Source of the DNA: Akkermansiaceae bacterium
GTDB lineage: Bacteria; Verrucomicrobiota; Verrucomicrobiia; Verrucomicrobiales; Akkermansiaceae
NCBI GenBank assembly: GCA_025354565.1
Contig: JANXMQ010000022.1
Coordinates: 20,836-84,835 of the forward strand
Reading direction: 5' to 3'
Length of the DNA stretch: 64,000 nt
Shown: positions 26,311 to 34,703 of the stretch, in pieces
Layout: each line of letters opens with the position of its first letter
Position numbering within the stretch: position 1 is the first letter of the stretch
Made by a program: the position numbers and the translations under genes
Notes under the pieces: model-generated
Seen by the model: only the letters and a program-made list of their open reading frames with translations
What the model was told of the DNA's origin: nothing
Database searches by the model: none

Positions 26311-28152
26311 ATGATCACTTACACCCGCGATCCCCAACAAACGATTCCCACCTCCGCCGTTAAAATCATCGGCCTTGGCGGGGCCGGTGCCAACATGCTC
26401 GAACGCATCGCGCTCGATGGCATGGAAGGCGCGGAGATGTTGGCGCTCAACACGGATCTTCGCACGCTTGCCTCCTGCTTGGCGCAGGAAAAAATCCAGC
26501 TCGGCGTCAATCTTACCAAAGGCCTCGGTGCGGGTGGCGATCCCGAACTCGGCCACCAAGCGATGTTAGAATCCGAGGAACAAATCCGCGCCTCAATCAA
26601 GGGGCGGCGCATCGTTTTCCTCTGCACCGGCCTCGGCGGCGGCACGGGCTCCGGTGCCGCCCCCATCGTCACCCGGATCGCCCGGGAGGAAGGTGCCTTC
26701 GTCGTGGTATTCGCCACCATGCCCTTCGCCTTCGAGGGTAAACGCCGCCGCGAACAGGCGGAGACCGCGCTCAACGAATTGGCGGTGCTCTCCAACGCGC
26801 TGGTCACCTTCGATAACAACCGCATGGGCGAACTGGTCCTCGCGAAGCAAGGCATCCACGAAGCCTTCGCTGCCGCCGAGCACATGATCTGCGAGTCGAT
26901 CAAGGCGGTCATCCGCCTCGTCATCAGCCCCGGTCTGATCAATGTCGGACTCGACGATCTGATGAGCGCCCTGCGCACGAACCGCTCGCGCTGTCTCTTC
27001 GGCTCCGGGCTCGCGTCCGGCACAGACCGCGCCACCAAGGCCCTGAAAAACGCGCTCAACAGCCCGCTGTTAGATCAAGGTGCCCTACTCAAGGATGCTC
27101 AAACCGTGCTGGTCCACCTCTCTGGCGGCGAGGATCTAACGCTTTTCGAGATCGAGCTCCTGATGCAGCGCTTGCAGAAATTTGTCCCAGAAACTGCCCA
27201 CGTCCTCTTCGGCGCAGCGGTCGATCCCGCCATGGGCGACGCGCTTTCGATCACGCTGATCAGCGCCCTCCCCGAGGACTATCTGGCCTCTGCCCCACGC
27301 AGCACGCTCAGCCATCGCACGCAGGAAAATCCCATTCTCGATTCCCCCCATGCTCCCAGCCGACAGTCGGCAAAAGTCGCCGCCCTCGTGGCCGAAATCC
27401 CACCCGAGCCCGAGCCAGAGATCCCGCCTGCGCCAGAACCAGAACCTGAGCCCACCCCGGAGCCAGAAGCGGAACCAGAACCGGAGCCAACACCCAAGCC
27501 TGCGCCAATTTCCCCGCTCTCGAAATTCCGCTCAGTCGAAAATCAGGCTGCGCCCAGCGTCCCTGCGCTCTTCGACCATGAGCGTCCGTTTGCCGAACCA
27601 GAAATCGCCGTCGCGCCGGTCGTGGAAGCTGGGCACAAACTTGGTCTCGATGCTTTCACGTTTGCCGATGACATCCCAGCCGCACCGGAACCTAAACCCA
27701 CGCCCGCTGACGAACCCGCCACCGAGATTTATTCGGCCGCGGATGAGCCAGATCCCGAGCCGATTGAAGCCACGGTAGCACCCGACCCCGCTCCCTCGAT
27801 CCGGACTTTCATCCCAGTGCCAAAACGTCGACCTTCTCTAACTACGATTTGGGGCAAGCCGAAGACGCCGATTCTACCAGACGTGATGCCCCAGGAATTT
27901 CCCGATGACATTCCCCCTGACGAGCTGGAGGAGGCCCACGTCAGCGCGGCTCCGGCCATTTCCCAACCACCAGCTCCTGAGTCACCCGCTGACCTGGATC
28001 CGCCGAAGCTCAAACTTGGCCTCAAGACTGCCGGCCAGCAAAGCGAACTCTCGCTGGACTCCTCCCCACGTGGTCGCTTCGAGGGTGAGAGTCCCAATGT
28101 TTTCGAGGGCGAGGATCTTGATCTCCCGCCCTTCCTGAGAAAGAAAAAATAA
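26311..28152 (+). CDS. ftsZ: Cell division protein FtsZ, with long acidic C-terminal linker
   Basis: 613 residues from ATG 26311; the ORF-track start at 26212 lies within ftsA. Tubulin-type GTPase with GLGGAGANMLERI at the nucleotide site and signature GGGTGSGAAP. The T7 synergy loop reads INVGLDDLM, so the first catalytic Asp (E. coli Asp209) is Gly213 while the second is kept. After about residue 330 there is an unusually long linker (about 270 residues) rich in Pro, Glu and Ala, ending with a canonical C-terminal peptide LDLPPFLRKKK that would bind FtsA. FtsZ polymerises into the Z ring. Last gene of the dcw run. Confidence 0.95.
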   Translation: MITYTRDPQQTIPTSAVKIIGLGGAGANMLERIALDGMEGAEMLALNTDLRTLASCLAQEKIQLGVNLTKGLGAGGDPELGHQAMLESEEQIRASIKGRRIVFLCTGLGGGTGSGAAPIVTRIAREEGAFVVVFATMPFAFEGKRRREQAETALNELAVLSNALVTFDNNRMGELVLAKQGIHEAFAAAEHMICESIKAVIRLVISPGLINVGLDDLMSALRTNRSRCLFGSGLASGTDRATKALKNALNSPLLDQGALLKDAQTVLVHLSGGEDLTLFEIELLMQRLQKFVPETAHVLFGAAVDPAMGDALSITLISALPEDYLASAPRSTLSHRTQENPILDSPHAPSRQSAKVAALVAEIPPEPEPEIPPAPEPEPEPTPEPEAEPEPEPTPKPAPISPLSKFRSVENQAAPSVPALFDHERPFAEPEIAVAPVVEAGHKLGLDAFTFADDIPAAPEPKPTPADEPATEIYSAADEPDPEPIEATVAPDPAPSIRTFIPVPKRRPSLTTIWGKPKTPILPDVMPQEFPDDIPPDELEEAHVSAAPAISQPPAPESPADLDPPKLKLGLKTAGQQSELSLDSSPRGRFEGESPNVFEGEDLDLPPFLRKKK

Positions 28153-28159
28153 CCGTCCC

Positions 28160-29023
28160 ATGAGCGATTCCAGCAATTTGGAAATCCCCGGCCATGTTAC
28201 CCTAACAACCGGTAGCGGCGGCTTGGGAAAAATTCTGGTAGAGACCCCATGGAGCACTGCGGAAATCTATCAGCACGGTGCCCACGTCACCCATTTCCAA
28301 AAAAATAGTGAGTCGCCCCTGTTCTTCATGAGCGCCCAGAGCGAATTCGCCGCGGACAAACCGATCCGTGGCGGGGTACCGATCATTTTCCCGTGGTTTG
28401 GCCCGCGCGAGGGCGCACCCGCGCATGGCATTGCCCGCACGGCGCGATGGGATCTGATCACCACTACTGCATTATCAGATGGTGCGGTTAGCTTGCGCTT
28501 CCGCCTGCCGAATGCCGGTTCATTCGAGGTTGAATACCTCGTCACCGTGGCGGCGAATCTGACTTTGGAACTGGCCGTCACAAACACCGGGACCGAGGCC
28601 GCTACTTTTGAAACCTGCCTTCATACGTATTTTGAAATCAGCGCTATTGCCGACGTATCAATCACCGGTCTAGCAGATGTCGCCTATCTGGATAAAGTCG
28701 CGGGTTGCATGGTCACCGAAGCCGCTGCACCCATCCGTATCGCGGGCGAGGTGGACCGGGTCTATCAGGACACCGCCGCCGTCGTCGTCATCGATGATCC
28801 TGGAAATCAGCGCAAAATCAGCATCGCAAAATCCGGCTCCGACTCCACCGTCGTGTGGAACCCTTGGATCGAAAAATCCAAGCGCATGGCCGACTTCGGC
28901 GATGACGAATATCTGCGAATGCTCTGCGTGGAATCCGGCAATGTGGCAAAAAACCAAATCTCCCTCCTGCCCGGTGAATGTACGGTTTTGCGCGTGGAAT
29001 TGAGCAGCGGTCAATCCGTGTGA
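28160..29023 (+). CDS. D-hexose-6-phosphate mutarotase-like protein (YeaD/galactose mutarotase fold)
   Basis: 287 residues with the galactose-mutarotase beta-sandwich: AEIYQHGAHVTHFQ, PIRGGVPIIFPWFGPR, AHGIARTARWDL, CLHTYFEISAI and WNPWIEKSKRMADFGDDEY. The pattern matches YeaD, which interconverts alpha and beta anomers of hexose 6-phosphates. The two His residues (HG in AHGIAR, LHTYF) are the expected catalytic/binding ones. The start is 7 nt after the ftsZ stop, so it may be cotranscribed. It ends before a strong bidirectional terminator. Confidence 0.88.
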   Translation: MSDSSNLEIPGHVTLTTGSGGLGKILVETPWSTAEIYQHGAHVTHFQKNSESPLFFMSAQSEFAADKPIRGGVPIIFPWFGPREGAPAHGIARTARWDLITTTALSDGAVSLRFRLPNAGSFEVEYLVTVAANLTLELAVTNTGTEAATFETCLHTYFEISAIADVSITGLADVAYLDKVAGCMVTEAAAPIRIAGEVDRVYQDTAAVVVIDDPGNQRKISIAKSGSDSTVVWNPWIEKSKRMADFGDDEYLRMLCVESGNVAKNQISLLPGECTVLRVELSSGQSV

Positions 29024-29131
29024 ATTGCGGTGCCCCGAAACTTCATTTCAGTTCATGCCATGTAAGATTTCTGTTTTGGCCCCGCTCGCTCGATTCCCCA
29101 AACCCTGATGTGTGGCAATTCGTAGGAACAC

Positions 29132-29166
29132 AAAAAAACCGCACTCGGTGAGGAGTGCGGTTTTTG
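29132..29166. terminator. Bidirectional intrinsic terminator between mutarotase gene and rpsI
   Basis: AAAAAACCGCACTC, loop GGTGAG, GAGTGCGGTTTTT: an 8-bp G+C-rich perfect stem flanked by A and T runs. It serves the mutarotase transcript on the plus strand and rplM-rpsI on the minus strand. Confidence 0.92.
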
Positions 29167-29192
29167 AAATGGGGAAGTCTCTCGTAGGCGAA

Positions 29193-29588
29193 TTAACGCT
29201 TGGAGAACTGGAAGCGGGCGCGGGCACCTGGCTGACCTGGCTTTTTCCGTTCCTTCATCCGTGGATCACGGGTGAGGTAGCCAAGTGGCTTGATGACTTT
29301 GCGATGCTCGGGGTCCAGAACGGTGAGCGAGCGGGAAATCGCATGGCGAATCGCGATGGCTTGGGCTTGCTTACCGCCGCCTTTGACGATGACGTTCAGG
29401 TTAAATTTGTTGGAAAGCGAGAGGGCGAGGAAGGGGGCGAGCACGGCATTCTGCAGCTCGATCGTCGGAAGATATTCCTCGAACGTGCGGGCATTGATGG
29501 TGATTTGGCCGGTGCCTTCGGTCATCCAGACGCGTGCGACAGCGGTTTTGCGACGGCCGGTGGCGCTTTGGGTAGTAGTAGCGGTCAT
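29193..29588 (-). CDS. rpsI: 30S ribosomal protein S9 (uS9)
   Basis: 131 residues. Family hallmarks: TGRRKTAVARVW near the N-terminus, VKGGGKQAQAIAIRHAISRSL, LTRDPRMKERKKPGQPGARARFQFSKR at the end; the basic SKR tail reaches the tRNA anticodon loops in the P site. It lies 26 nt after rplM on the minus strand, the universal L13-S9 operon order, and is followed by the bidirectional terminator. Confidence 0.98.
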   Translation of the reverse strand: MTATTTQSATGRRKTAVARVWMTEGTGQITINARTFEEYLPTIELQNAVLAPFLALSLSNKFNLNVIVKGGGKQAQAIAIRHAISRSLTVLDPEHRKVIKPLGYLTRDPRMKERKKPGQPGARARFQFSKR

Positions 29589-29614
29589 TTGGGAAAATCG
29601 TGTTAGGGAGAAGA

Positions 29615-30046
29615 TTAACGGACTGCGTGGGCGACCGGGGCTTGGGCTTCGTGCGGGTGGGTTTCGCCAGCATAGACCTTGAGCTTGCCGAACTGGGTGC
29701 GACCGAGGCGGGTCTTCGGGATCATGCCCCAGACGGCGCGCTCGACGAGCAAGATTGGGCGGCGCTCGCGGACAATGCGCGGGGTTTCCACCTTTTGGCC
29801 ACCGACATAGCCGGAGAAGCGGGTGTAGATTTTGGAAGTTTCCTTGGTGCCGGTCAGGATAACCTGGTCCGCATTGATGACGACGACGAAGTCACCGGTA
29901 TCAACGTGGGAGGTGAAAATGGGCTTGTGCTTGCCGCGGAGGAGGCGCGCGGCCTCAACAGCGACTTGGCCGAGGATCTTGCCCTTGGCGTCGATCACAT
30001 ACCACTTGCGCTCGACTTCATGCGGCTTGGCGGAAAACGTCTTCAT
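29615..30046 (-). CDS. rplM: 50S ribosomal protein L13 (uL13)
   Basis: 143 residues from ATG 30046; the ORF-track start at 30079 adds an unlikely leader. Motifs: [64 protein letters not shown] and [14 protein letters not shown]13 is an early assembly protein of the large subunit. First gene of the L13-S9 operon; the 273-nt divergent gap towards the PhnA-like gene should hold its promoter and any leader, but no specific element was recognised. Confidence 0.97.
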   Translation of the reverse strand: MKTFSAKPHEVERKWYVIDAKGKILGQVAVEAARLLRGKHKPIFTSHVDTGDFVVVINADQVILTGTKETSKIYTRFSGYVGGQKVETPRIVRERRPILLVERAVWGMIPKTRLGRTQFGKLKVYAGETHPHEAQAPVAHAVR

Positions 30047-30319
30047 GTGCTTGTAATAAAAAATGGCTCCGAAACACATGGCGTGTGCGAAGGGGGTGGC
30101 AAACTAGGGAGCCGGTTTGCGGGTGTCAACCGGGAAATCAGCGGAATTTTCAATGCGGCGTCTTGCCCTTGCGGAAATCACCACCTGCGGCGAGCCAACG
30201 GGATTGGGCGCGCTCCCGGGAATTTTCGCGACCCGCGTGGTTTCCTGCTGCCTGGCGAGCGGCCAATTTCGCTGAAATTCAAGATTTCCCGCGCTAGATT
30301 TTCCGTGCTAACATCCGTC

Positions 30320-30721
30320 ATGGCGAAGGGATATGAGACGCATCAGGCGCGGACGCTGGCTTTGCAGGGACTTGGCAAGGATCTGGCGCGGCGGGCGAAG
30401 TCGAAATGCGAGTTGACCGGGGCCGCCGGGGTGCCGCTGCGGGCGTATGAAATCCCGCCGGTGGCGGCTGAACCGGAAATCGACCGGACCTTGCTGGTCA
30501 GCGAGACCTGTCTGGAAATGTTGGAGCGACCGGAACGCCTGAAGGGCCGGGAGTGGCAGTGCTTGGCGGAGGTAGTTTGGAGCGAGCTGCCGGCGGTACA
30601 GGTGGTGGCGTGGCGGATGCTCAACGAGTTGGCGAAACGCGAGGATTGGGCACGGGAGGTGATCGCGGAAGTTTTTCTGGATGAGGAGGTGGAGACGTGG
30701 GCGAGGTCCGAAGAACTTTGA
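30320..30721 (+). CDS. PhnA-like protein
   Basis: 133 residues from ATG 30320; the ORF-track entry (29600-30721) merges it with an in-frame shadow of rplM. The sequence KGYETHQARTLALQGLGKDLARRAKSKCELTGAAGVPLRAYEIPPV matches the PhnA family N-terminus (YjdM-type zinc-ribbon proteins named after the phosphonate locus, function unclear). In this copy the second cysteine of the usual CELC pair is Thr and only one Cys remains in the VSETCLEML part, so the zinc site is probably lost. No phosphonate genes are nearby. Confidence 0.7.
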   Translation: MAKGYETHQARTLALQGLGKDLARRAKSKCELTGAAGVPLRAYEIPPVAAEPEIDRTLLVSETCLEMLERPERLKGREWQCLAEVVWSELPAVQVVAWRMLNELAKREDWAREVIAEVFLDEEVETWARSEEL

Positions 30722-30780
30722 GCGAAACTGACGCGCGGGATAAATTTCAGGCACCCGTTTTCGGACGCAACTTCAGGCGG

Positions 30781-30796
30781 GATCCAAGGTTGGATC
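30781..30796. promoter_or_regulatory. 16-bp palindrome just upstream of the sigma-factor gene
   Basis: GATCCAA, centre GG, TTGGATC: a perfect 7-bp dyad ending 4 nt before the ATG at 30801 and containing the AAGG likely to act as ribosome site. It could be an operator or a hairpin hiding the ribosome site. If translation starts instead at 30843, the dyad is a 5' leader or operator element. Confidence 0.4.
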
Positions 30797-30800
30797 GCCC

Positions 30801-31448
30801 ATGTTCAGCGCCGATCTCGCCGCTACACCTTATTTCCTGAAAATGGAGGCTGATCCTGTTCCCAATCCGGCTGAGGCAAGCGACTATGATTTCGCCTTGA
30901 TGGAGGAAATCGGCGCGGGGGATCACGCTGCATTCCGACGGCTGGTCGAGCGCCACCAGCACGCAGTCATCGGCACGGTGGCGAAGATGTTAGGCAATGC
31001 GGCCGAGGCGGAAGACATTGCGCAACAGGTGTTCCTGCGGATTTGGAAGAACGCGAAACGCTACCGACCGGAAGCGAAGTTCACGACCTATCTGTTCACC
31101 ATCACCCGGAATCTGGTCTTCAATGAAACCCGCCGCCGCAGCCGGAAAAAAGAGGTTTCCGCAGACGAGCGCGAGGAGACTTCCCACCAGTTGATCGAGG
31201 CGAATCCTGACCGCCAACCGGACGCCGAACTGCTCCAGGCGGAACTCCAGCAAGCGGTGGATGACGCCATCGCCGCACTGCCGGAAGCCCAGCGGATGGC
31301 GGTCGTGCTGCGGCGCTATGAGCAGCTCTCTTATGAGGAAATCGCCGTGGTGCTCAAGCTCTCGGTGTCCGCCGTCAAGAGCCTGCTATTCCGGGCACGG
31401 ACCACGCTGCGGGAATCGTTGAGTGGGTATTTGAAGGACTCGGACTGA
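30801..31448 (+). CDS. RNA polymerase sigma factor, ECF/sigma-70 family
   Basis: 215 residues. Region 2 (FRRLVERHQHAVIGTVAKMLGN, AEDIAQQVFLRIWKNAKRY, then FTTYLFTITRNLVFNETRRR) and region 4 (LPEAQRMAVVLRRYEQLSYEEIAVVLKLSVSAVKSLLFRARTTLRE) are clear; regions 1 and 3 are absent, as in extracytoplasmic-function sigma factors. The start may be 30801 or 30843 (MEADPV). No anti-sigma factor gene follows: the next gene is convergent and encodes a pyrophosphatase. Confidence 0.92.
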   Translation: MFSADLAATPYFLKMEADPVPNPAEASDYDFALMEEIGAGDHAAFRRLVERHQHAVIGTVAKMLGNAAEAEDIAQQVFLRIWKNAKRYRPEAKFTTYLFTITRNLVFNETRRRSRKKEVSADEREETSHQLIEANPDRQPDAELLQAELQQAVDDAIAALPEAQRMAVVLRRYEQLSYEEIAVVLKLSVSAVKSLLFRARTTLRESLSGYLKDSD

Positions 31449-31464
31449 GCGTGCGCTCTCCGTT

Positions 31465-33141
31465 TCACCGCGAGTGCTGGATCGCCTCACAAACGGCGGG
31501 GAAAATCTGGCGCTTGCGGCTGACCACGCCGGGCGCGTGGAACAGCGATTGGTCGATGCGCTCGAAGGGCAGTTTCGCCAGCGCGGATTCTTGGCCGACG
31601 GCGAGGATCATGCTGTGATGCAGTGCCACATCGGTCACGGCGAGCACGGCGAGATCGTACTTCTGGTGACTGAATAAGTCCCGCAGTGCGACTTCCAAAT
31701 CCTCCCGCCGCGCGGCGAAACCATGGAGGTCGCGCTCCTCCACTTGGGAAATGCTGACCGTCAGCCCCTGCTCCGTGAACTCCTTGCGGTCGGCATTGAG
31801 AATTTCATCCGGCGTGCCGTTGGCAATCAACGAGCCGACGCCGAAGAACTCGTCAGTGAATTTCTTGGGGTCCACCCCTGCCACGCCGCTGAGCCAAGTG
31901 AGCATCTCGCGGTCGAGCAAGGTGGTGGTCGGCGAGGTCAAGCACAGCGTGTCCGAGACGATCCCGGCGCACAGGCACATGGCCACGCTCGGCGAGGGCA
32001 TCAGGCCACGGTGGAAAAATTTCCGGCCCACGAGCGTGCAGGTCGAGCCGACGGGTTCGTTCAAATAACGGATTGGCTCGCGGGAAACGAGGTCACCCGC
32101 GAGGCGGTGGTGGTCGATGACTTCGGTGATTTCCGCCTCCTCGATGCCATTGACGGCTTGGGCGTATTCGTTGTGATCGACCAGGGCGAGGCGGATCCGT
32201 GGGGGATCGACGAGGTCGGATTTTGCGATCACACCGACCATTTTCGCGCCGCTGTTTTCGACCACGGGAAACAAGTCCTGATCCACGGCGGCCAGGCGTT
32301 TGCGCAGGCGGGAAATCGGCTCGACGGCACCCACCGTGATGAAATTTTTCTCCATGACATGCTGCACCGTGCGGGAGCAGCGGATCAGGGTCGAGGCACT
32401 GGCGGTGTCCTGATGGCAGATCAGAACGACCACGCCTCTGCGGGCGGCGTAGGCGGAAAGCTCGTCGGAGACGGGATTGTCGCCAGTCACAAGTAGGGCG
32501 CGGGCCCCGTGGTCGATGGCGTAGCGCTGGACGATCGGGCGGTCGCCGCAGATCACGAGAAATCTTCCGACATTTCCATCCTTGATGGCCTCCTTCAATC
32601 GGCGGTCCACGGTGCTCTGGGAGGACGCGCCGACGAGTAGGATCAGGTCTTCCTCCAGCTCCGGCGGCGGCAGTTCGGCACCGAGGCTGCGGGCTTCAAG
32701 CGTGTCCGCGAGTTTGGCCAAGGAGACATGGATGGTCCGCACGCTGAGGCCCTCGGTGTCTGCAGGTAGTAGCAGTTTGAGCAGATCAAAATAACGCAGG
32801 ATGCCGCAGAGATTGCCCTCGTCATCCTCGACCGGCACACAGCGAATCTCGGCGGTGAGCATCCGCCGATAGGCTGTTAGGAAGGTGTCGGCCACGTTCA
32901 CCTTGATGACTTTGCGGTGGCAGATCATGCCGGTATTCACCCGCACATCGGTGAGCATCATCGGTGCTTCCAGGCCTGCACGTTCCAGCACCCACTTCGT
33001 CCGTTGGGAAATCTCTCCGCAGCGCGCGGCGACGGAATTCGGTTCCTCGCCCACGGCCCGGAGCAAGGCAGCGTAGCCGATGGCCGAGCAGATCGCGTCG
33101 GTATCCGGGTTCTTGTGGCCAATGACGTAGAAGGGAGACAT
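31465..33141 (-). CDS. Putative Mn-dependent inorganic pyrophosphatase with CBS/DRTGG regulatory insert
   Basis: 558 residues from ATG 33141, since the DHH signature (VIGHKNPDTDAICSAIGYA) begins at once; the track start at 33243 is upstream of it. Order: first part of the DHH domain; inserted regulatory block with CBS motifs and a DRTGG-like domain at about 75-300; remainder of the DHH domain with DLVDPPRIRLALVDHNE and the metal-binding VIDHH motif; C-terminal DHHA2. It hydrolyses pyrophosphate; the insert normally senses adenine nucleotides. Convergent with the sigma-factor gene (16 nt between stops). Confidence 0.9.
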   Translation of the reverse strand: MSPFYVIGHKNPDTDAICSAIGYAALLRAVGEEPNSVAARCGEISQRTKWVLERAGLEAPMMLTDVRVNTGMICHRKVIKVNVADTFLTAYRRMLTAEIRCVPVEDDEGNLCGILRYFDLLKLLLPADTEGLSVRTIHVSLAKLADTLEARSLGAELPPPELEEDLILLVGASSQSTVDRRLKEAIKDGNVGRFLVICGDRPIVQRYAIDHGARALLVTGDNPVSDELSAYAARRGVVVLICHQDTASASTLIRCSRTVQHVMEKNFITVGAVEPISRLRKRLAAVDQDLFPVVENSGAKMVGVIAKSDLVDPPRIRLALVDHNEYAQAVNGIEEAEITEVIDHHRLAGDLVSREPIRYLNEPVGSTCTLVGRKFFHRGLMPSPSVAMCLCAGIVSDTLCLTSPTTTLLDREMLTWLSGVAGVDPKKFTDEFFGVGSLIANGTPDEILNADRKEFTEQGLTVSISQVEERDLHGFAARREDLEVALRDLFSHQKYDLAVLAVTDVALHHSMILAVGQESALAKLPFERIDQSLFHAPGVVSRKRQIFPAVCEAIQHSR

Positions 33142-33297
33142 GGGTGGGGTGGACGGTCTATTTCCTAAACTGTCTGACGAAGATAGAGGGAAGCGGACGG
33201 ACATCAAGCGACTTCCGAAAAGGAGTTGCGGAGCCTCACTCAACGATACGCCATCAACTCCCCGTTCTTGCTGGGAACGCGGATTATCAGTCCCGGA

Positions 33298-34677
33298 CTA
33301 CGGTTTCGGCTCTGGCACGTATTTCAAACGCGAGGCCACATCGGGCGAGAGATTCGCGGTGGCCAGCCAGCCTTGCAGGGCGGATGAATCGTATTGGCCC
33401 CAGCGGTTCAGCACGCGGACGAGAGCGGCTTGGCTGCGCGCCGGATCAGCGATCTGGCGGGTCATGGAAATGGCATCGAGCGGCTGGGATTCCACCAGCA
33501 CGGTGGAGGCCACGCCGCGCAAGTGATCGGCATCGGCCCCGGCGGGCTGGCTATTCACCCAAGACGTGAGATCGGTTGGGGAAACTGCGGCCCAGGTGAG
33601 AACGGCGTCATTGTAGGCGGTTTTCTTTTCTGGGGAATCAGGCAGAGCCCGCGTCCAGGCGATGGCGTTTTGCGGATCGATGCCGGCCCAGGTGGTGGCG
33701 GTCGATTGGATCGCTTGGGCCCGGGCGAGGCCAGGAGCCATGCCAACTGCCCAATCTGCGGCAGTTTTAGGATCATGTGCGGCCCACAGCGCGGTGAGAG
33801 TGCCAGCGGAAAGGGCCTGGGTGTCACCGGTCAATTTTCCGACCCATTGGGATGCGGCCTGCGGGTCCTGATTTCCCCAAGCACCGATGAGGGCCTGCGC
33901 CACGTCACCGCCGCCGGGTTTGTCGAGCTGTTGGTTGACCCATTTCACCGCGTCGTCCACGGATTGTGCGTACCATGCGGCGGCGAGCGTTTCCATCGCG
34001 CCGGTTTTGTTATCCCCGGATGCCAGGGAATCGATCCACTTGGAGGCCCCGCTGGGATCCTTGTCCGCCCAGATGCCGACGAGCGCTTCGGTGGCACCGG
34101 ATGAGAGAGCCCCATTCGGCAATGACGAAACCCATGCGGCCGCGGCGGCCGGGTTGCTATCCGCCCATTCGCGGGTGATGGCGGTGAAGGCGTCTGCGGC
34201 GAGCGGGCCGTGCAGGTTGGTGGTGGCCCATTTCGAGGCTCCCTCGGGATCGACGGCGGCCCAACCGGCGCAAGCTGCGGCATAGGCATCCCGCTGCAAA
34301 CTTCCGGCAGGCAGCGAGGATGCCAATTCCATGGCCTTGAGTGGCTCCGTTCGGGCCAATTCCCGCAGCAGTCCGTCGATGAAAGCGGTGCGTTCCTCCA
34401 GATTCGTCATGGCCATAGCATCCAGCCATGCGGCCTGAGGATCCTTGTGAGCGGCCTTGCTGCCTTGTTCCTGGAACGAGTCCTTGCCATGAAGATTCGC
34501 CGTGGCCGAGTGACCCGCTCCGGCAGCGGGATGCAAGGGATGCTGACCCGTTGTTTGTCCGGCGAGTCCGGGCTGTCTGCTAGATCCAAACGACAGCCAT
34601 GCGATTTGTGCGAGTCCGGCTCCGAGAAGCAAACCGGACAAGATCGATGCAGCGGGGTGAAGCGGGAAAAATTTCAT
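33298..34677 (-). CDS. Membrane-anchored Trp/Ala repeat protein, paralogue 1
   Basis: 459 residues; not recognised as a named family. N-terminal signal anchor (AASILSGLLLGAGLAQIAWL). From about residue 130 it is built of about nine degenerate units of 33-36 residues, each with the pattern W-A-x2-D-P-x2-A-x2-W followed by a small-residue helix (WAAVDPEGASKW, WADSNPAAAAAW, WADKDPSGASKW, WGNQDPQAASQW, WAGIDPQNAIAW). Helical solenoid folding like TPR/SEL1 is likely; ligand unknown. The next gene is a close paralogue in tandem and a third is at 44745-46007. Confidence 0.75.
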   Translation of the reverse strand: MKFFPLHPAASILSGLLLGAGLAQIAWLSFGSSRQPGLAGQTTGQHPLHPAAGAGHSATANLHGKDSFQEQGSKAAHKDPQAAWLDAMAMTNLEERTAFIDGLLRELARTEPLKAMELASSLPAGSLQRDAYAAACAGWAAVDPEGASKWATTNLHGPLAADAFTAITREWADSNPAAAAAWVSSLPNGALSSGATEALVGIWADKDPSGASKWIDSLASGDNKTGAMETLAAAWYAQSVDDAVKWVNQQLDKPGGGDVAQALIGAWGNQDPQAASQWVGKLTGDTQALSAGTLTALWAAHDPKTAADWAVGMAPGLARAQAIQSTATTWAGIDPQNAIAWTRALPDSPEKKTAYNDAVLTWAAVSPTDLTSWVNSQPAGADADHLRGVASTVLVESQPLDAISMTRQIADPARSQAALVRVLNRWGQYDSSALQGWLATANLSPDVASRLKYVPEPKP

Positions 34678-34703
34678 GGGAGTTCAAGCTAAGTGAGGCT
34701 GCT

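Noticed and set aside
29600-30721. 373-codon ORF spanning rplM antisense and the PhnA-like gene
   Set aside because: Only the part from ATG 30320 has the PhnA sequence; the first 240 codons are antisense to rplM.
31723-32496. 257-codon plus-strand ORF opposite the pyrophosphatase gene
   Set aside because: It lies wholly within a gene with clear DHH and CBS motifs.
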